NCBI GenBank assembly: GCA_029246105.1
Contig: JAQWOA010000004.1
Coordinates: 1-64,000 of the forward strand
Length of the DNA: 64,000 nucleotides
DNA from: Woeseiaceae bacterium
GTDB taxonomy: Bacteria > Pseudomonadota > Gammaproteobacteria > Steroidobacterales > Woeseiaceae
Direction of reading: 5' to 3'
Below, one piece after another: positions 9,266 to 19,764 of the stretch. The translations under genes were made by a program, and so were the position numbers. Position 1 is the first letter of the stretch; each line of letters opens with the position of its first letter. Under the pieces are notes generated by a model. That model did no database searches. It was given only the letters and a program-made list of their open reading frames with translations, and was not told where the DNA came from.

Positions 9266-11080
9266 CTATGAGTTCGATTCAATAGCTGATAAGGGTTCTT
9301 CATCAGATAATTGATCTTTTGCATAAGGAATAAGTATTGCAGATTTCTGCATATCCCAGGCTCCTGTCGGACAACGCTCTGCGCACAAACTACAATGCAC
9401 ACAAAGATCTTCATCTTTAATCATTACGCGTCCAGTGTGCGGAAGATCATCTGATACATATAAATCCTGTTCGTGATTATTCGCTGGCGCAGACAAACGC
9501 GTACGAAGATCATCCTGCTCACCATTCATAGTAATCGTCAGACAGTTGACTGGGCAAACATCAATGCAAGCATCACACTCAATGCAGAGATTAGCAGTGA
9601 AAACAGTTTGGATATCGCAGTTTAGACACCTCTCAACTTCCTGCACCGCTTGCTCTGCAGTAAAGCCAAGCTCAACTTCAATATCAACTTTCTTAAAGCG
9701 ATCCAATAAATCCACATGCGGCATTAATCGACGAGACGCATCGTCATAGTCATTTGAAAAACTCCACTCATGCATGCCCATTTTCTGACTGACGAGATTC
9801 AGTCCATCAGGAAGTCGCTTTGAAATACTTTCGCCCTGACAATAGCGATGTATGGATATTGCCGCCTGATGCCCATGCTCTACTGCCCAGATAATATTTT
9901 TAGGCCCAAAGGCTGCATCACCACCAAAGAAAACACCATCACGGCCACTCATCATTGTGGTCTCATCCACCAAAGGACAATCCCAATCATTAAAATTAAT
10001 ACCAATATCTCGTTCAATCCATGGGAACGCATTGTCTTGGCCAATAGCCAATACAACATCATCACAAGGTATGATTTTTTCACCGCTAACGGTGCCACGA
10101 TCAATACCACCGCTCTCATCGACTTTATATTCCATTAATTCAAACTTCATGCCGACTAGTTTGCCATCTTTAATAACAAACTCTTTAGGCGAATGATTAG
10201 TTAATATTTCAACGTTTTCTTCCTCAGCATCTTCAAGTTCCCATTCTGACGCCTTAAAAAATCCGCGTGGCTTCCTAGCCATAACTTTCACACTTTCAGC
10301 GCCAATTCTAAGAGATGTTCTACAGCAATCCATAGCAGTATTGCCAACACCAATAATGAGAACGTTCTTGCCAACTTCTTTAATATGTTCAAAAGCGACA
10401 GACTCGAGCCAATCAATACCAATATGAATTCGATCTGAATCATAGCGTCCTGGAATCTCAAGATTCTTACCACGTGGCGCACCGGTACCAACAAACACTG
10501 CATCAAAGTTATCTTCAAGCAACCCTTTCAGGCTATCGATGGGATGATTCAACTTTAAATCAACGTCCATATCGAGAATATAACCAATCTCTTCATCCAA
10601 AACCTTCGGTGGCAATCGAAATTGAGGAATATTAGTACGCATGAGGCCACCAGTGATTGGTAGCGCTTCAAAAATAGTCACTTCATATCCCAATGGCGCA
10701 AGATCATTTGCCACCGTCAAAGAAGCACATCCAGCACCAATCAATGCAACTCTTTTGCCGTTGCTAATTTTCGGCGCTTTTGGCAAAAATTCAGTGATGT
10801 CATCTCGATGATCAGCCGCAACGCGCTTAAGTCGACATATAGCAACTGGTTCATCTTCGACTCGCCCACGACGACACGCTGGTTCACAAGGGCGGTCACA
10901 GACTCTACCGAGAATACCCGGAAAAACATTGGATTTCCGATTCTCCATGTAAGCTTCGGAAAATTGCCCCTGCGCAATCATTCGAATGTATGCGGGCACA
11001 TCAGTATGTGCGGGACAGCCCCATTGGCAGTCAACTACCTTATGGAAGTACTCAGGATTGGAAGTATCTGTTGGCTTCAT
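9266..11080 (-). CDS. GltD-like FAD/NAD(P) oxidoreductase with C-terminal 2x[4Fe-4S] ferredoxin domain
   Basis: RVALIGAGCASLTVANDL, VLIIGVGNTAMDCCR, CIECDACIDVCPVNC and CVHCSLCAERCPTGAW. Confidence 0.88.
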   Translation of the reverse strand: MKPTDTSNPEYFHKVVDCQWGCPAHTDVPAYIRMIAQGQFSEAYMENRKSNVFPGILGRVCDRPCEPACRRGRVEDEPVAICRLKRVAADHRDDITEFLPKAPKISNGKRVALIGAGCASLTVANDLAPLGYEVTIFEALPITGGLMRTNIPQFRLPPKVLDEEIGYILDMDVDLKLNHPIDSLKGLLEDNFDAVFVGTGAPRGKNLEIPGRYDSDRIHIGIDWLESVAFEHIKEVGKNVLIIGVGNTAMDCCRTSLRIGAESVKVMARKPRGFFKASEWELEDAEEENVEILTNHSPKEFVIKDGKLVGMKFELMEYKVDESGGIDRGTVSGEKIIPCDDVVLAIGQDNAFPWIERDIGINFNDWDCPLVDETTMMSGRDGVFFGGDAAFGPKNIIWAVEHGHQAAISIHRYCQGESISKRLPDGLNLVSQKMGMHEWSFSNDYDDASRRLMPHVDLLDRFKKVDIEVELGFTAEQAVQEVERCLNCDIQTVFTANLCIECDACIDVCPVNCLTITMNGEQDDLRTRLSAPANNHEQDLYVSDDLPHTGRVMIKDEDLCVHCSLCAERCPTGAWDMQKSAILIPYAKDQLSDEEPLSAIESNS

Positions 11081-11186
11081 TCAGATGCTCAAAACTGGCA
11101 TCTAATGATGCCAGATAGTCAATTACGGTCCTTAGTTTTTCGCTAGCATAACGGTATCGCTGTGAAAGTAAACAAATTCTGCCTAC

Positions 11187-12527
11187 TCAGCGCGCGCGTC
11201 CGTAAATCAATCTCTTTCCAGCTATATTCCCGGTCAGCTTACCGTCGTCATAAACAATAGCGCCATTAACAATCGTTGTATCAATACTGGCAGAAAACTC
11301 ATGATTTTCAAACGGTGACCACTGGCACTTAAATAAAATATTTGAGGGTGTGACGCGATACGATTTCTTTGGGTCGACAATCACAAGATCTGCGAACCAC
11401 CCTTCTCTCACATAACCTCTCTCAGAAACACCAAAAATGTCCGCCGGAGCATGACAAGCTCGATCTACTATCAATTCCGGGCTAATTTCATCATTAGCAG
11501 CGAGATCAAATAAAATTAGCAACGCATGTTGAACCAATGGCAATCCAGCTGGAGCTTTAAAATATTTCTTTGCTTTTTCAGTTGCCGTATGAGGTGCATG
11601 ATCTGTTGCTATAACATCGATGCGTTGGTCATTAAGTGCTGCAATTAGTGCCTCTCGGTCCGCCCTGCTTTTTATCGCTGGGTTAGTTTTAATTTTTGCA
11701 CCAAGCTCTTCGTATCGTGAATCATCAAACCAAAGATGATGGACGCAAGCCTCTGCAGTAATACGCTTTTGTGAGCGATGAGAGCTATTAAATAAGCCCA
11801 TTTCAACGGCCGTGGTCAGATGCAAAACGTGCAGCAAAGCATCGTGACGACTTGCAAGCCCGACGGCCAACTGCGAAGACTTCAAGCATGCAGCTTCTGA
11901 ACGAATTGTCGGATGCTCTGAAAATGGAACATTGTCACCGTACCTTTTCCGCGCTTTATCTTCAGCAGTCCAGATCATCGGAGAATCCTCACAATGAGTA
12001 AGTACTATTGTTGGAGCATGCTCAAAAAGCTTCTCCAGCGCCTCTGGATTATCAACTAACATGTCTCCAGTTGACGCACCCATGAAAGCTTTAATACCTG
12101 CCCCCTCACCAACCTTGAGGGCCTTGATCTCTTCAATATTGCTATTAGTCGCACCGAGATAGAAACCGTAATTTGAAGTGCAGCGGTTTTCGGCGATTCC
12201 GTATTTATCGCGCAGCGCGGTGCGCGTGGTAGTTTGCGGATTCACATTCGGCATATCCATAAAGCTGGTTATACCTCCAGCTGCCGCTGCCGCTGACTCT
12301 GATGCCAAATCAGCTTTATGGGTCATTCCCGGCTCACGAAAATGCACCTGATCATCAATCATACCGGGCATCAAATATTTACCCGCCAGATCGATCACTG
12401 ATGCGCTCTCTGGCGCAACTATCGAAGTATCAATCTGAGCAATGCGTTCACCTTCAATAAGGACATCCGCATCCCGAATCTGGCCCTCGTTTATCAAACG
12501 GGCATTCGTTAATAAAAGCTTACTCAA
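11187..12527 (-). CDS. pyrC: Dihydroorotase (class I type)
   Basis: MPGMIDDQVHFREPGMTHKADL, KAFMGAST, ATDHAPHT. Confidence 0.88.
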   Translation of the reverse strand: MSKLLLTNARLINEGQIRDADVLIEGERIAQIDTSIVAPESASVIDLAGKYLMPGMIDDQVHFREPGMTHKADLASESAAAAAGGITSFMDMPNVNPQTTTRTALRDKYGIAENRCTSNYGFYLGATNSNIEEIKALKVGEGAGIKAFMGASTGDMLVDNPEALEKLFEHAPTIVLTHCEDSPMIWTAEDKARKRYGDNVPFSEHPTIRSEAACLKSSQLAVGLASRHDALLHVLHLTTAVEMGLFNSSHRSQKRITAEACVHHLWFDDSRYEELGAKIKTNPAIKSRADREALIAALNDQRIDVIATDHAPHTATEKAKKYFKAPAGLPLVQHALLILFDLAANDEISPELIVDRACHAPADIFGVSERGYVREGWFADLVIVDPKKSYRVTPSNILFKCQWSPFENHEFSASIDTTIVNGAIVYDDGKLTGNIAGKRLIYGRAR

Positions 12528-12575
12528 TTGACTAATCCCACTAAATTCAATTCCTAATTATGGGAGGGCCGAACG

Positions 12576-14147
12576 ATGATTACCATTACTACTTTTGCGG
12601 AACGTCTCCTAGTATGCGATAACCGCGAGATGAACGCTATCAACTACCTCGAGTTAATTCGGAATGCGGATGTCTATGACGTGGCGATAAAATCGCCACT
12701 TGAGCTCGCCAGTGCTCTCTCTAAGCGAGCAAATAACCGCATCTTAATGAAACGTGAAGACTTACAGCCGGTTTTTTCATTCAAGCTTCGTGGTGCCTAC
12801 AATAAAATCGCCAATTTAAGTGACGATGAACTTGCCAAAGGTGTCATCTGCAGTTCAGCAGGCAATCATGCACAGGGTGTCGCATTAGCTGCTAAGAAAC
12901 GCGGAGTTCGTGCGGTTATTGTGATGCCAGTGACTACACCGCCCATTAAGGTAGATGCAGTTCACGCGCTCGGTGGGGAAGTTATATTGAGCGGCAACGC
13001 CTATGATGACGCTTATGAATATGCCAGGCGACTTGAAATCAAACAAGGTCTCACATTCATTCACCCATTTGATGATCCAGCTGTAATTGCGGGACAAGGG
13101 ACCATTGGCGCAGAAATCTTGCAACAGACTGATGGTAAAATTGATGCTGTTTTTGTACCGATCGGCGGTGGTGGTTTGATCGCTGGAATCGCAGCTTGCA
13201 TTAAACTTCAATATCCAAAAATCAAAATCATCGGTGTCGAACCAGATGACTCAGCAGCTATGCGAGACTCAATCGTAGCAGGCAAACCAGTGTCGCTTGA
13301 GCATGTTGGAATTTTTGCTGATGGTGTCGCGGTGCGTCGCGTTGGAGACGAAACATTCAGACTTTGTCAGAAATTTGTTGATGAGATTATTACAGTCGAC
13401 ACAGATCAGTGTTGCGCAGCGATACGCGACATATTTGAAGACACCCGTTCCATCGTTGAGCCCGCAGGTGGGCTTGCCGTTGCCGGTGCCAAAAAATATA
13501 TCGCGTTGAATAATCTAAATGACAAAACCCTAGTTACGATAAGTTGTGGCGCAAATGTTAATTTCGATCGTTTACGGCATATCGCAGAACGTGCCTCAAT
13601 CGGTGATCGAGCAGAAATGTTACTCGCCGCCGAGATCCCAGAAAAACCTGGCAGCTTCCGTCAATTTTGTGAAGTACTAGGCAATAGAGGAATCACAGAA
13701 TTCAATTATCGATATGCTGATAAAAATAAAGCGCATATTTTTGTCGGTGTTCAGCTATCAAAACGCCAAGGTGAAGCTAGCGAACTATTGACAGAACTTA
13801 ATAAAACTAACACAAATGTTATCAATTTAAGTGACAACGAAATGGCCAAATTGCATGTTCGACATATGGTAGGTGGTCGATCAACTGATATAAAAAATGA
13901 AAGGCTATTTCGATTCGAATTTCCAGAACGACCTGGAGCTCTTCTAGACTTTCTGAACGCTATTGGTACCGATTGGAACATCAGTTTATTTCACTATAGA
14001 AATCATGGCTCTGATTATGGTCGTGTACTAACAGGTATCGATGTACTCGAAAGCGAAAGCGAGAAACTGGAAGCACACCTTTTAAAGCTTGGTTACTCCT
14101 ACTGGGAAGAAAGTGATAATCCCGCCTACACAATGTTCCTTCAATAG
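12576..14147 (+). CDS. ilvA: Threonine ammonia-lyase, biosynthetic
   Basis: PVFSFKLRGAYNK (PLP Lys), SSAGNHAQGVALAA, GGGGLIAGIA; two C-terminal ACT-like regions (FPERPGAL); GGGAGG SD supports start at 12576. Confidence 0.93.
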   Translation: MITITTFAERLLVCDNREMNAINYLELIRNADVYDVAIKSPLELASALSKRANNRILMKREDLQPVFSFKLRGAYNKIANLSDDELAKGVICSSAGNHAQGVALAAKKRGVRAVIVMPVTTPPIKVDAVHALGGEVILSGNAYDDAYEYARRLEIKQGLTFIHPFDDPAVIAGQGTIGAEILQQTDGKIDAVFVPIGGGGLIAGIAACIKLQYPKIKIIGVEPDDSAAMRDSIVAGKPVSLEHVGIFADGVAVRRVGDETFRLCQKFVDEIITVDTDQCCAAIRDIFEDTRSIVEPAGGLAVAGAKKYIALNNLNDKTLVTISCGANVNFDRLRHIAERASIGDRAEMLLAAEIPEKPGSFRQFCEVLGNRGITEFNYRYADKNKAHIFVGVQLSKRQGEASELLTELNKTNTNVINLSDNEMAKLHVRHMVGGRSTDIKNERLFRFEFPERPGALLDFLNAIGTDWNISLFHYRNHGSDYGRVLTGIDVLESESEKLEAHLLKLGYSYWEESDNPAYTMFLQ

Positions 14148-14303
14148 AGTATCTAGGCAATCTATACGACAAATTCACTAATAATTATTATTATTTAATC
14201 AGATGTCGTCACTATCACAACACTCATTACTATGTTGCGTCAGGTCGTGTATAAACAGGGTAAACCCTAAATTTATATTTGCGATAGGCAAAAGAATAAA
14301 CAA

Positions 14304-16664
14304 ATGACGTTCGAGATTGGACTAATCCTCGGAATACTCGTTATTTCACTGATACTTTTTATTAGTGAAATAATTCGTATGGACGTTGTTGCATTGCTCG
14401 TTCTCGGCACACTAGCCATCACAGGATTGGTTGATTCGAAACAGGCTTTCGCTGGATTCAGCAACAGCGCTGTTATTACCGTCTGGGCCATGTTCATATT
14501 AAGTGCGGGGCTAACTCAAACAGGCATCGCTGATATCATTGGCCGACAGATCATGCGAATCGGTGGTAACCGAGAGATCATTCTGATTTTCGTCATAATG
14601 ACTACTGGCGCCGTTTTATCGGCGTTCATGAATAATATTGGCGTCGCAGCACTAATGTTGCCAGTTGTTGTAGAAGTAGCGCAGCGTACCGGTGTCGCTG
14701 CGTCTCGCTTACTAATGCCGCTAGCCTATTCGACGTTGCTCGGTGGCCTCATGACGCTTATTGGGACGCCCCCTAATCTTCTTATAAGTGAATCACTATT
14801 CCTCAGCGGCCATAAGCCTTTTGCTCTGTTCGACTTTATGCCTCTTGGCTCAATAATCATGATTATTGGCGTTCTATTTATTGTTCTTTTAGGTCGGTTT
14901 TTATTGCCAAAAATCAGTATTGAGAGCGAAAAACACGTTAGCCAACGCAGTTTACGATCGCTATACAAACTACAAGAACGCACATTCATGCTACATGTAC
15001 CAAAGAATTCCGTTCTTGTTGGCAAAACACTTATGGAAACACGCATTGGAGCATCAACTGGACTAATAATCCTATCGCTGTTTCGAAATGGTCGGAATGA
15101 CATGCTACCGACGCGAAAAACAATAATTAAGGGTGGCGATGGCTTACTAGTACAAGGTCGGATCGATCAGTTTCGTGAGCTACAGAGATGGAGTGATCTC
15201 GTCATCGAGAGAGAATCAGAAGTTCTCAAACAAATGGTAGCATCAAAAGTCGCATATGCATCGATCGTCGTGACAGAAGGATCGCCTGTTGTTTCCGAAC
15301 TTATCCGGCATGCCGCCTTTCGTACTCGATTCGATGTCGCAGTCGTCGGTATCATGCGAAAAGGAGGTTATCGTCTAACTAACCTCGCTTATGTTCCAAT
15401 CAAAGCCGGTGATCAAATCCTAGTCCAAGGAGAATTAGAGGCGATAGCTCAATTAGAACGATTTCCAGATTTCGAAAAAGTCGAAGTTTATTCGTCAGAG
15501 CAACTTGAGCAGACCTACCAAACTGATGAAAGAATGTTTGTCGTAAGAATTCCTAAGGAGAGTGATCTCGCCGAAGAAACGTTGAAGAAAAGTCGCCTTG
15601 CCGATGTATTCGACTTTCGAGTCTTAGCAGTTTTTCGTAACGGTGAACTTAAAGTAATGCCGCGTGGGGATGAAATTCTTTTTGGATGTGACTTATTGTT
15701 AATCGAGGGACAACAAAGCGATCTGGACGTTTTGCGTGGTATGCAAGAACTCGATATCAACACCAAAGCGCCCAGAAATCAGGCGTCGCAAGAAACTGAA
15801 CGCCTTACACTTATGGACGCGACGTTAGATCCACGCTCTTCTCTAGCAGGCAAAACTGTCGGAGAATTGAATTTTCGAGAGAGATATGGAATCGAATTAA
15901 ATGGAATCTGGCGCGAAGGTAAAACAATAGGCACAGAGCTTGCAGACGAACGTCTGCAAATCGGTGACGCGCTATTGCTACTGGGACCACGTGATCGACT
16001 ACAGCTCTTATCGTCTGATTCAGATTTCCTTATTCTTACTCCGCTCGGACAAAAACCACCGGATACTCGCAAAGCGCCACTCGCCGGATTTATAATGGCG
16101 GCAGTCATCGGCTCAGTAATGGCAGGATACACTCCAATTTCAATTGCAGCCGTTATTGGTGGAACCATCATGGTCCTCACTGGCTGTCTGAGCATGGAGC
16201 AAGCTTATCGATCAATTGACTGGCGAGCTATTTTTCTGATCGCTGGGATGCTGCCACTCGGAACTGCTATGCAAGAAAGCGGCGCAGCTACTTACATTGC
16301 AAGTCAAGTCATGGCCTTCCTTGGTGATGCGGGCCCATGGCCAGTCATTATGAGTCTATACATCTTAACGGCAATAGCGACAATGATTATTCCAACTGCT
16401 GCACTCGTCGTTCTAATGTCTCCAATTGTTTTGTCGGCGATGTCAGATATGGGATTAGCGCCTGAAACCGCAATGATGGCAGTTGCAATAGCCGCATCAG
16501 CGAGCTTCACAAGCCCAATATCACACCCGTCTAATCTGCTCATCATGGGTCCTGGCGGATATCGATTTGTCGATTATCTGAAAGTCGGCATACCGTTAAC
16601 GATTATCGTATTTATTGCGGTAATGATATTGCTGCCTGTTTTTTGGCCGCTGCAGATCTCATAG
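14304..16664 (+). CDS. SLC13/DASS-family permease with four central TrkA-C (RCK_C) domains
   Basis: TM halves flanking about 350 aa of cytoplasmic repeats; GTPPNLLIS and SPISHPSNLL motifs. Confidence 0.88.
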   Translation: MTFEIGLILGILVISLILFISEIIRMDVVALLVLGTLAITGLVDSKQAFAGFSNSAVITVWAMFILSAGLTQTGIADIIGRQIMRIGGNREIILIFVIMTTGAVLSAFMNNIGVAALMLPVVVEVAQRTGVAASRLLMPLAYSTLLGGLMTLIGTPPNLLISESLFLSGHKPFALFDFMPLGSIIMIIGVLFIVLLGRFLLPKISIESEKHVSQRSLRSLYKLQERTFMLHVPKNSVLVGKTLMETRIGASTGLIILSLFRNGRNDMLPTRKTIIKGGDGLLVQGRIDQFRELQRWSDLVIERESEVLKQMVASKVAYASIVVTEGSPVVSELIRHAAFRTRFDVAVVGIMRKGGYRLTNLAYVPIKAGDQILVQGELEAIAQLERFPDFEKVEVYSSEQLEQTYQTDERMFVVRIPKESDLAEETLKKSRLADVFDFRVLAVFRNGELKVMPRGDEILFGCDLLLIEGQQSDLDVLRGMQELDINTKAPRNQASQETERLTLMDATLDPRSSLAGKTVGELNFRERYGIELNGIWREGKTIGTELADERLQIGDALLLLGPRDRLQLLSSDSDFLILTPLGQKPPDTRKAPLAGFIMAAVIGSVMAGYTPISIAAVIGGTIMVLTGCLSMEQAYRSIDWRAIFLIAGMLPLGTAMQESGAATYIASQVMAFLGDAGPWPVIMSLYILTAIATMIIPTAALVVLMSPIVLSAMSDMGLAPETAMMAVAIAASASFTSPISHPSNLLIMGPGGYRFVDYLKVGIPLTIIVFIAVMILLPVFWPLQIS

Positions 16665-16824
16665 ATAAATACAATATAATTAAATTCGAAAAAATGCTCT
16701 TGGTTGAAAATTTAATTATCGTAAACGCGAATTATGTTACGGAACAACTAATCATATGACTAAAATAGCAGAGATTTGCACAAATCATTCGGCGATGAAT
16801 ATGGCCCCTAGTACTGTTTTAAAT

Positions 16825-18381
16825 TCAGTATTGTGACAAGTACTCGTCAAGACTTATGATATCTGAAGCTTCAATATCCATCTGACGTTGTAGTGATTCA
16901 TCTACCTCATCTTGATATAGCTCATGCTTGGCTCTACTAGACTCAGCAATCGTTGAAAAGTAATCACGATGGCTCTCAGCCATTGCCAAGGTAAATTGAG
17001 AAAATTCAATATCCGCTTCCATAAGATCGGAAATTATTCTAGCTGATGGAGTTGCATTAGGATCATCAACCAATTTTTGCATTAGTCGCACAGCCCCTGA
17101 ATAGCTTTCATTATTATCATGTTGATCAATTTCAGCTGCAACAGAAAAAACTCCATCGAGAATTTCATCTGCCCAATCCTTAATTGACAACAACTCCCTA
17201 TCTCGAATTAACTTGAATGCGGGATCGCGACCATAATTAGCCATTGAAGTATGATTCTTCGAAATCTCTATAAGTTCATCTGAATCCAATTTCGGACTCT
17301 CTAATAACAAGCAATAAAGCAGCAACGCCTCCATGAAACGCATCGTATTTTGATTAATGCCACATGGATCAAAAAAATTAATATCCAATGATCGAATCTC
17401 TACATATTCGATACCTCCACGCAGCAAAGCAGTTGTTGGTCGTTCCCCAGAATATGCAACTCGCTTAGGCCTAACCGATGAATAGAATTCATTTTCAATT
17501 TGTAAAAGATTAGTATTCAACTGCCGGTAATGGCCGTCGACCTTTACTCCGATATCCTCATAAGAGGATGCAGGCGTTACTATTGCATTGCTAAGATCAC
17601 GCACATACTCCGATAGACTATTCAGCGAGATATCAATGCGTGATTGATTCTGATTGCTATAACCAAGATCACTCATGCGTAATGAGGTACCATATGGCTT
17701 ATAATAGGTTTCGTCATTTAATGATTTCATTGTTGTTGCCTTATCATTTGAAAATGACTTACATAAAGCCGGTGACGCCCCAAACAAATATAATACTAAC
17801 CAACCTATGCGCTTAAAATTTCGGATCATGCCAAGGTATTGTTCCGACCTAAATTCATTAATATCTGAGTTTTCACCAAGAATATCTCTATATACTTCCC
17901 AAAAATTCTGTGGCACAGAATAATTAAAATGAATGCCAGCAATGGTTTGCATTTGCCGGCCATAGCGATGACCCAAACCTCGCCGATAAATTGTTTTCAT
18001 CTGCCCGACGTTCGATGAACCATATCGAGCAAGTGGAATTTTATCCTCCACGGGTATACGACAAGGCATACTAGCGGGCCATAACATCTCATCATCAAGC
18101 TTGCTATAGGCAAACTGATGGATGCCAAAAACATGGTGTAATGCTTCCCAGGTCGTCTCGGAAGTGGGTGTGACAAATTCTAATAAAGCCTCAGAAAAAT
18201 CTGTCGTAATAAAACGGTTCGTCAACGCAGAGCCAAGATTAATAGGGTGGTCCAACATCGAAAGTGAACCATCAGTTGTAATGCGCAACGATTCTTTCTC
18301 AATACCTTTCAATCCCCCATAGAGAAGATTACCTCCAGCGGAGGCTATAGCCTGAAGTCGTTTATCAAATTTCTTAACCAA
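16825..18381 (-). CDS. gshA: Glutamate-cysteine ligase
   Basis: GGLKGIEKESLRIT, TTDFSEALLEFVTP, GIHFNYS, YVEIRSLDINFFDPCGI. Confidence 0.95.
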   Translation of the reverse strand: MVKKFDKRLQAIASAGGNLLYGGLKGIEKESLRITTDGSLSMLDHPINLGSALTNRFITTDFSEALLEFVTPTSETTWEALHHVFGIHQFAYSKLDDEMLWPASMPCRIPVEDKIPLARYGSSNVGQMKTIYRRGLGHRYGRQMQTIAGIHFNYSVPQNFWEVYRDILGENSDINEFRSEQYLGMIRNFKRIGWLVLYLFGASPALCKSFSNDKATTMKSLNDETYYKPYGTSLRMSDLGYSNQNQSRIDISLNSLSEYVRDLSNAIVTPASSYEDIGVKVDGHYRQLNTNLLQIENEFYSSVRPKRVAYSGERPTTALLRGGIEYVEIRSLDINFFDPCGINQNTMRFMEALLLYCLLLESPKLDSDELIEISKNHTSMANYGRDPAFKLIRDRELLSIKDWADEILDGVFSVAAEIDQHDNNESYSGAVRLMQKLVDDPNATPSARIISDLMEADIEFSQFTLAMAESHRDYFSTIAESSRAKHELYQDEVDESLQRQMDIEASDIISLDEYLSQY

Positions 18382-18647
18382 TAATCTTCCTAACGCTTAC
18401 ACTTACTATCAATAACCAGTTTTACCATAATGAGAAAAAAACACGTGCGCTTTCAATAAATATCGTACCCAAAACCTTGCGACAAAAAAATTTAGACTAT
18501 TAAAATTAAATAATTTAGTCGTTGAGGATAGTAATCTCGATTTTGTTTTTTCGTCTGATTTCACTCATGCTCCCCGACATGGTTAAATCATCATATACTT
18601 AACTAAATATCCGTGAATTATTTGCGGCTATAAAAGAGGCCAATTAC

Positions 18648-19007
18648 ATGATAAAAATTCAAAAGCTGATAATTTCTATGGTGCTTATTTTTTGCGCGCC
18701 CCTTGCTTTAGCATGCAATTATCCTGCACCCCCTAAAGACCTTCCAGATGGTACCACGTCAACTAAAGATGAAATGCTGGCTGGAGTGAAGTTGATAGCT
18801 GCTTATCAGGAAGATATGACTGCGTATTTATCCTGCATAGAAACAAATGAAATAAAAGCCAATAAAGCACTTGCGGGTGATGGTGACGAGAAAAAACAAC
18901 GAAAAGAATTATTTGAAAAAAAATATAATGCTGCTATTTCCACACAAATACGCACAGTTGAATTATTCAACGTCGAGATCCGAGTCTTCAAGGAAAAATT
19001 AAAATAA
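18648..19007 (+). CDS. Small secreted hypothetical protein, 119 aa
   Basis: Signal peptide MIKIQKLIISMVLIFCAPLALAC; intact ORF. Confidence 0.6.
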   Translation: MIKIQKLIISMVLIFCAPLALACNYPAPPKDLPDGTTSTKDEMLAGVKLIAAYQEDMTAYLSCIETNEIKANKALAGDGDEKKQRKELFEKKYNAAISTQIRTVELFNVEIRVFKEKLK

Positions 19008-19080
19008 TATTATTATAGTGAAAGGCACAAGAACCAAGCTTGAAAAGACGTATATTTTTTAAACAATTGAACCTGCAACC

Positions 19081-19194
19081 TATAAATTCAAAAAATCCTT
19101 TACTCTCAATATCGAAGCTGGCGTTGAGGCACAGATGTGAAAGATTAAATTACTCAACGCCGAAATTCATGCCTTTAAGACACAATCAAAATGA
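19081..19194 (+). pseudogene. Decayed partial copy of the preceding 119-aa gene (C-terminal part)
   Basis: In-frame VEAQM*KIKLLNAEIHAFKTQSK* aligns with STQIRTVELFNVEIRVFKEKLK*; internal stop falls at the Arg codon position. Confidence 0.5.
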
Positions 19195-19213
19195 TATCAC
19201 TTTAGTTAGAAGT

Positions 19214-19603
19214 CTAGTCACTATTACCAGAGTCCTTAGTTGATCTGATTGATTTTGCACGTACCAGAAGTTCCTTAATATCTAGATTAAGACGGCCGAT
19301 CGTCAATACGATCTCGGGCCATTCTTTGTTTATAAAACGTTGTCGCTCAGCTTTTAGAAGCATGGCATGCGCACCATCATTTACAAACATGCCTCGACCA
19401 CGTCTTTTCTCAATCAAACCTTCATCTACTAATTCCTGGTAGCCTTTAAGTACCGTCAACGGGTTAAGCTGATATTCAGCAGCAACGTTTCTGACCGACG
19501 GTAAGATATCCCCATCACGCAAGACCTGTTCAAGAATCATTGTCACAACCAGGTTTCGCAGCTGCCTATAGATCGGCTGACCTTCATTCCATTTTTGATC
19601 CAT
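19214..19603 (-). CDS. GntR-family transcriptional regulator (YtrA-like, short effector domain)
   Basis: PIYRQLRNLVVTMILEQVLRDGDILPSVRNVAAEYQLNPLTVLKGYQELVDEGLIEKRRGRGMFV. Confidence 0.9.
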   Translation of the reverse strand: MDQKWNEGQPIYRQLRNLVVTMILEQVLRDGDILPSVRNVAAEYQLNPLTVLKGYQELVDEGLIEKRRGRGMFVNDGAHAMLLKAERQRFINKEWPEIVLTIGRLNLDIKELLVRAKSIRSTKDSGNSD

Positions 19604-19764
19604 TGATTATCTGCCTCCTATTACTCATAAGCTTTAGATACCCAGAGAAAAATTCACTTTGACAGGTTAAAGAGCAACGATCTGATAAATCAGTTTGATA
19701 GAAATTTACAGCGCTACCTTATCAATCCTTAGTATGGAGACTATTGAAGTCGCTTATATGTGAA

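Noticed and set aside
19040-19243. 67-aa plus-strand ORF
   Set aside because: Overlaps the decayed duplicate in a different frame; the homologous frame is the interrupted one.
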